A stretch of DNA of 6,979 nucleotides from Spartobacteria bacterium (GTDB lineage: Bacteria; Verrucomicrobiota; Verrucomicrobiia; Chthoniobacterales; Terrimicrobiaceae): assembly GCA_947487745.1 (NCBI GenBank), contig CANKXQ010000070.1, positions 1-6,979 of the forward strand, given 5' to 3'. This document shows, piece after piece, positions 5,860 to 6,979 of this stretch. The position numbers and the translations under genes are program-made. The notes beneath the pieces were generated by a model, which saw nothing but the letters and a program-made list of their open reading frames with translations, was not told where the DNA came from and did not search any database. Each line of letters begins with the position of its first letter. Position 1 is the first letter of the stretch.

Positions 5860-6483
5860 ATGTCCGCAAGACGCATTTTTCTAATTCTCTTCCTTCTGGC
5901 CTGTGTGGCCGGGGCACTGTGGATGCGGGATTGGATGGCGAAACGCCCACTGCCGATGTCTGGCGGGCTTTATTTTCCACTGGCGGTGGAAATTCCCGGC
6001 CCACACTTCCTGCAGGGCGACCCGCGCTGGGGCGGTGACCTGCTTGCCCAGACACCCGATTCTCTCACGGATGTCGGCTGTGCGGTGGCCTCGGCCGCCA
6101 TGGCGCTGGCATCCCGTGGAGTCGATACCGACCCGGGACGGCTGAATGCCTTTTTGCAGAAAACGGAGGGCGGCTACACTCCCGAGGGTTGGATTTATTG
6201 GGAGAAGGCGGCGGAGATAGATTCCAAGGGGGGCGGCACACTACTGCCGCACTACGAGGATGCGCCGTCACACTTCCTCATCGACTGGAATCTCCTGCGC
6301 GGCAACCCCGTGATTGCCCGCGTGCGCTACCCGAGTGGCATCACGCATTTCGTTCTCATCTGCGGGAAACGCGGCTTCGAATACATCGTGCGAGATCCCG
6401 GCGAAGGAGGAGGGGCTGGGCTGACGCTTTTGAGTGACTTCCCGCCACCCGTCGAAGCGCTGCGTTTTTATCGGGTGGATTGA
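5860..6483 (+). CDS. Membrane-anchored C39-like cysteine peptidase
   Basis: The 207-aa product has an N-terminal membrane helix (~5-22, after the basic MSARR) that looks like an uncleaved anchor, followed by a domain of the C39-like papain fold (Peptidase_C39_2). The visible active site is complete: Q52 in FLQGDPRWG (oxyanion hole), C74 in DVGCAVASAAMAL, H163 in GITHFVLICG and D179 in YIVRDPGEG. The GVDTDPGRLNAFL stretch (87-99) after the cysteine helix is also typical. Members cut peptides, sometimes as bacteriocin-leader peptidases, but no ABC transporter or precursor peptide gene is next to it here, so the substrate is unknown. The ATG at 5860 has no Shine-Dalgarno and is preferred because it keeps the basic residues before the helix. 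It is divergent from the NlpC/P60-like gene with only 26 bp between starts, and its last 16 bp overlap the end of the DUF4410 gene. Confidence 0.83.
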   Translation: MSARRIFLILFLLACVAGALWMRDWMAKRPLPMSGGLYFPLAVEIPGPHFLQGDPRWGGDLLAQTPDSLTDVGCAVASAAMALASRGVDTDPGRLNAFLQKTEGGYTPEGWIYWEKAAEIDSKGGGTLLPHYEDAPSHFLIDWNLLRGNPVIARVRYPSGITHFVLICGKRGFEYIVRDPGEGGGAGLTLLSDFPPPVEALRFYRVD

Positions 6484-6979
6484 TCGGACTGCGAGGGCAG
6501 GCTGCCGAGGAGCTTCGCACGGAGTGGGCGTCCCGCGAGTTCCGCATTTTGCGCGGAGAGTTTCTCGGAGACAACCGCAGTGATCGTTCGAGCCGTTCTT
6601 CGTGCATCGGCAGCGAGTCCGGAGGTGGTGGCGTTTGTAATCAGGCGCGGCACGGCACCGAATGGGCTGGCAAACAGCGCGCCTGGCTCTGCGTTTGATC
6701 CACCAGTCGTTTCCAGTTGGGCGATTCGCATGAGACGCCCCTTGGGCAGGACTTGAAACACATCCACGCGGGCTTCAGTTTTTGTGGCACCGAGACCGAA
6801 GCCAACCAGAGAACGCAGCGCGCGGCTGCCTTGGTGAACCCTTGTAAAATGCCCCTCGATCAACCACGCCTTGGGATCCCTTACTTTTTCATTCGTCGGA
6901 ATCACCACCGCAGGCCTGACATGCTTCGTGAGCCTTTCTGCAAGACGATCTGCGAACTCCGTGGAGAATTTCTGTTCAA
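6468..6979 (-). CDS. DUF4410 family protein (5' end outside the window)
   Basis: The reading frame stays open from the right edge to the TAA at 6468-6470, giving ~170 residues; the start is not in the window. A GTG at 6906-6908 could start translation, but the ~23 codons upstream of it are open and read like protein (FADRLAERLTKHVRPAVV), so the gene almost surely begins further right. The sequence resembles DUF4410, a family of small, often lipid-anchored or periplasmic bacterial proteins of unknown function: WLIEGHFTRVHQGSRALRS, then VGFGLGATKTEARVDVF, then LETTGGSNAEPGALF. The signal peptide or lipobox expected at the N-terminus cannot be seen. The C-terminal tail is rich in polar residues. 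It converges on the C39-like peptidase gene and overlaps its end by 16 bp. Family confident, function unknown. Confidence 0.85.
   Translation of the reverse strand, partial: EQKFSTEFADRLAERLTKHVRPAVVIPTNEKVRDPKAWLIEGHFTRVHQGSRALRSLVGFGLGATKTEARVDVFQVLPKGRLMRIAQLETTGGSNAEPGALFASPFGAVPRLITNATTSGLAADARRTARTITAVVSEKLSAQNAELAGRPLRAKLLGSLPSQSDQSTR

Noticed and set aside
5860..6483. Bacteriocin export or processing system around the C39-like peptidase
   Set aside because: C39 leader peptidases are usually fused to or beside ABC transporters and short precursor peptides; neither is present in the window.

Overview
The window most likely comes from a bacterium of the phylum Verrucomicrobiota. It opens inside the 5' part of a 16S rRNA gene on the minus strand. 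That fragment contains the exact site of the EUB338-III probe (positions 23-40), which was designed for Verrucomicrobiales. It also has a verrucomicrobial-looking 5' end, with GAACGAACGCTGGCGGCGTG just after the universal AGAGTTTGAT. The protein genes are fairly GC-rich, tightly packed and mostly without clear Shine-Dalgarno sequences. The genus cannot be told from what is here.

Layout. Positions 1-381 are the first ~380 nt of 16S rRNA (minus strand, running off the left edge). Positions 382-950 are an AT-rich region without a convincing protein gene. It holds the rRNA leader, with hairpins and palindromes, and two candidate rRNA promoters with A/T-tract upstream elements. A five-gene plus-strand cluster runs from 951 to 5068: a Bcp/PrxQ peroxiredoxin, a DUF697 protein whose GTPase-like N-terminal domain has lost its nucleotide-binding motifs, a YkgJ-type cysteine-cluster protein, a PAP2 membrane phosphatase, and a GT39-like membrane glycosyltransferase. 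Two junctions (Bcp/DUF697 and PAP2/GT39) are 4-bp ATGA overlaps, so translational coupling is likely. A minus-strand exported NlpC/P60-like cysteine hydrolase (5078-5833) meets the cluster tail to tail with a 9-bp gap. Divergent from it, with only 26 bp between start codons, is a membrane-anchored C39-like cysteine peptidase (5860-6483). Its 3' end overlaps by 16 bp the end of a minus-strand DUF4410 gene, which runs off the right edge.

How the genes may work together (inference). PAP2 phosphatases often act on lipid phosphates or polyprenyl diphosphates, and GT39-type enzymes use polyprenyl-phosphate sugars. The coupled pair could therefore modify an envelope glycan or lipid and recycle the carrier. 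The two divergent cysteine hydrolases also point to the envelope, through a signal peptide and a membrane anchor. The first three genes look like a redox/metal/membrane housekeeping set rather than steps of one pathway.

I see no mobile element, CRISPR array, tRNA or phage gene, and no clear multi-gene system that is new as a whole. The best leads are the degenerate GTPase domain, altered signature residues in the YkgJ and GT39 proteins, the close divergent hydrolase pair, and the structured rRNA leader.
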